DNA of 64,000 nucleotides. Source: Fodinisporobacter ferrooxydans (lineage in GTDB: Bacteria > Bacillota > Bacilli > Tumebacillales > MYW30-H2). Under the pieces are notes generated by a model. It worked only from the letters and a program-made list of their open reading frames with translations, did not search any database and had not been told where the DNA came from. Within the stretch, counting starts at the first letter, position 1. Each line of letters starts with the position of its first letter. Below are positions 62,594 through 64,000 of this stretch, one piece after another. The stretch spans positions 3,861,501-3,925,500 of the forward strand of contig NZ_CP089291.1 in NCBI RefSeq assembly GCF_022818495.1, given 5' to 3'. The translations under genes and the position numbers were made by a program.

Positions 62594-62725
62594 TTAAATC
62601 GATATGGCATCGGTTATATGGCTGTCCTTGGGGATGGGGTGGAATGTCCACCATGCAGCAGTCCCACTTACTACGACGATCGTTGTGATCATGAACACCC
62701 ATATGATCTTATACTTTCGAAACAT
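62594..62725 (-). CDS. Small single-span membrane protein between sigF and spoVAC
   Basis: A 43-residue frame from ATG 62725, with AAGGGT about 12 bases upstream. It begins MFRKYKIIWVFMITTIVVVS and ends shortly after a Trp-rich, Pro-containing stretch. It lies in the place where spoVAA-spoVAB occur in Bacillus subtilis and just before the terminator. No family recognised. Cotranscription with spoIIAB-sigF is likely from spacing. Confidence 0.5.
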   Translation of the reverse strand: MFRKYKIIWVFMITTIVVVSGTAAWWTFHPIPKDSHITDAISI

Positions 62726-62793
62726 GTGAAAACATTACCCTTCTTTCACTATGGCAGAATCTTTCTCCATAGTTTTTACAGAAAACGATAGAT

Positions 62794-63543
62794 TTAACCC
62801 AACTGTTGACGAATCGTATGCAAAATTTTCTTCTCCAGTCTCGATACTTGTACCTGGGAGATTCCAAGCATCTCAGCAACTTCCGCCTGGGTTTTGTCTT
62901 TAAAAAAGCGCATATAAATAATCAGACGTTCCCGATCAGGCAATCTCGACAACGCATCATGCAAGCTTAGCCGATCAAACCAACGCTCTTGCCCTTCATC
63001 CGCAATTTGATCCATCAAGTAAATGGGATCCCCGTCATTTTCAAACACCGGCTCGTGAATGGATGCAGGAGCGCGCAATGCTTCTTGCGCAAACACTACA
63101 TCTGTAGGATCCATGTTCAACTCTGCCGCCACTTCATTGATATGTGGCTGCCTGCCCAATTTTTTTGCCAACTCATCACGTGTTTTGCGAATTTGTTTCG
63201 CTTGCTCCTTTAAGGATCGGCTGACTTTCACCGTACTGTCATCCCGCAAAAACCGCTGAATTTCACCGATAATCATGGGAACCGCATAGGTTGAAAATTT
63301 TACTTCATAGGAAAGGTCAAATTTATCGATCGACTTCATAAGTCCAATACAGCCAATTTGAAACAAATCGTCCGCTTCATACCCTCTGTTCAAAAATCGC
63401 TGCACAACAGACCAAACCAATCGCTGGTTGGATATGACAAGCGCATCTCTGGCGCCGTCGTCACCGGCCTGACTTTGCCGTATCAACTGGCGAATCTCTT
63501 CATCCGTGAATTTATATTGGGTAGCAGGAATTTGCCGCTCCAT
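62794..63543 (-). CDS. sigF: RNA polymerase sigma factor SigF
   Basis: A 249-residue sigma-70 factor, first forespore-specific regulator. Region 2 (GCIGLMKSIDKFDLSYEVKF, STYAVPMIIGEIQRFLRDD), region 3 and region 4 (DRERLIIYMRFFKDKTQAEV, MLGISQVQVSRLEKKIL) are intact. ATG at 63543 lies four bases after the spoIIAB stop codon. SpoIIAB holds it inactive until SpoIIAA is dephosphorylated. Confidence 0.95.
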   Translation of the reverse strand: MERQIPATQYKFTDEEIRQLIRQSQAGDDGARDALVISNQRLVWSVVQRFLNRGYEADDLFQIGCIGLMKSIDKFDLSYEVKFSTYAVPMIIGEIQRFLRDDSTVKVSRSLKEQAKQIRKTRDELAKKLGRQPHINEVAAELNMDPTDVVFAQEALRAPASIHEPVFENDGDPIYLMDQIADEGQERWFDRLSLHDALSRLPDRERLIIYMRFFKDKTQAEVAEMLGISQVQVSRLEKKILHTIRQQLG

Positions 63544-63547
63544 AGTC

Positions 63548-63988
63548 TTAGTGCTCCACTGACGCAGTTTTTAGTAGTTTCGTCAGCCGGATGACGGTTC
63601 CCTTGCCTTCCGCAGATTCCACTTCAAGGGAATCCATGAAACTTTCCATGATGGTAAAGCCCATCCCTGAACGTTCCAACTCCGGTTTCGATGTATACAA
63701 AGGCTGACGGGCAGTTTCCACATCGGAAATCCCTCGCCCTTCGTCACGGACTTCAATTGTCACCAAAGAATGTTCAAAGGAACAGGATATGGTGATCACA
63801 CCTTCCTGATTTTCATACCCGTGAATAATTGCATTCGTGACAGCTTCCGAAACAACCGTCTTGATTTCTGTCAATTCATCCAATGTTGGATCCATTTGCG
63901 CCAAAAAAGCAGCCACTGCTACTCTGGCAAATGATTCATTGGGAGACTTGCTTGCAAATTGCAGCGTCATGAAATTATGTTGACTCAT
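63548..63988 (-). CDS. spoIIAB: Anti-sigma F factor and kinase SpoIIAB
   Basis: A 146-residue GHKL-type protein kinase and anti-sigma factor. The N box ([15 protein letters not shown]), the G1 box ([10 protein letters not shown]) and the G2 box ([15 protein letters not shown]) are present. It binds SigF and phosphorylates SpoIIAA. ATG at 63988 follows GGGAGG and its ATGA overlaps the probable end of spoIIAA. Confidence 0.96.
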   Translation of the reverse strand: MSQHNFMTLQFASKSPNESFARVAVAAFLAQMDPTLDELTEIKTVVSEAVTNAIIHGYENQEGVITISCSFEHSLVTIEVRDEGRGISDVETARQPLYTSKPELERSGMGFTIMESFMDSLEVESAEGKGTVIRLTKLLKTASVEH

Positions 63989-64000
63989 ATGGCACCTCCC
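63985..64000 (-). CDS. spoIIAA: Possible extreme 3' end of spoIIAA
   Basis: Only the last four codons and a TGA are in the window (Gly-Gly-Ala-Ile-stop), overlapping the spoIIAB start in the ATGA arrangement typical of the operon. Too short for an independent assignment; it rests on gene order. Confidence 0.35.

Noticed and set aside
1-64000. CRISPR arrays, tRNA and rRNA genes
   Set aside because: No regularly spaced direct repeats, cloverleaf with CCA-type acceptor, or rRNA segment was noticed; a covariance-model scan was not possible here.

Overview
The window looks like a chromosomal segment of a spore-forming, low-to-moderate-GC Gram-positive bacterium (Bacillales, probably an Alicyclobacillaceae/Effusibacillus-like lineage; the family is inference). 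Evidence: spoIIAB-sigF, spoVAC-AD-AEb-AEa, spmA-spmB, ytfJ/ytfI, a dacB-type and a dacF-type carboxypeptidase, a YhcN-type spore lipoprotein, resBCDE, a T-box leader before serA and an FMN riboswitch before ribDEBAH. The respiratory cluster at the left resembles those of acidophilic or iron-oxidising members of the group.

Layout. 1-6.7 kb: heme-copper oxidase operon (subunits I, II, III, two cupredoxin-type proteins, two extra membrane proteins) led by a strong cre-like site, next to tatA and a broken tatC. 7.2-14 kb: a taurine dissimilation cluster: APC permease, taurine-pyruvate aminotransferase, a PduL-type phosphate acyltransferase, sulfoacetaldehyde acetyltransferase and a GntR/HutC regulator, with the 3' scrap of an alanine dehydrogenase gene still in place. 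14.2-19.9 kb: rhamnose catabolism (DeoR regulator, rhaB, rhaI-type isomerase, fused aldolase/dehydrogenase). 20.5-26.2 kb: a TPR protein and a decayed N-acetylglucosamine locus (EIIA fragment, nagA split by a 3,002-bp serine-recombinase element, nagB start fused to an antiterminator PRD). 26.2-34.3 kb: accessory island with a RelE-type toxin-antitoxin pair, Fic protein, remnants (GtrA, JAB, S24 repressor, integrase), pepA, an IS110-family element, a possible structured RNA and a sirtuin. 34.4-64 kb: stable core genes: T-box/serA, thiS-thiG, resDE/resBC, rluB, spmAB, dacB, ytfIJ, scpAB, a site-2 protease, the riboflavin operon, dacF, lysA, spoVA and spoIIA operons.

Most striking result. The 3,002-bp element at 22,481-25,482 sits in nagA between two copies of the dinucleotide CG. 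Joining the flanks at that CG restores an uninterrupted nagA frame (about 375 codons). Joining the element's own ends, as in an excised circle, places a strong ribosome binding site and an ATG (from the right end) in frame with the first element gene, which in the integrated state begins only 9 bases inside the boundary and has no visible ribosome binding site. The element therefore appears built so that circularisation completes its first gene. The other element genes are a DUF6788-like protein, a small overlapping ORF and a 687-residue large serine recombinase.

How parts work together: taurine is probably imported by the permease, transaminated to sulfoacetaldehyde, cleaved by Xsc to acetyl phosphate plus sulfite, and the acetyl group passed to CoA by the PduL-type enzyme. 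The oxidase operon encodes a complete three-subunit terminal oxidase with periplasmic copper-protein partners; one of these, sulfocyanin-like, seems to have lost two of four copper ligands. The rib genes are under FMN attenuation, serA under serine-tRNA attenuation. No tRNA, rRNA or CRISPR array was seen.
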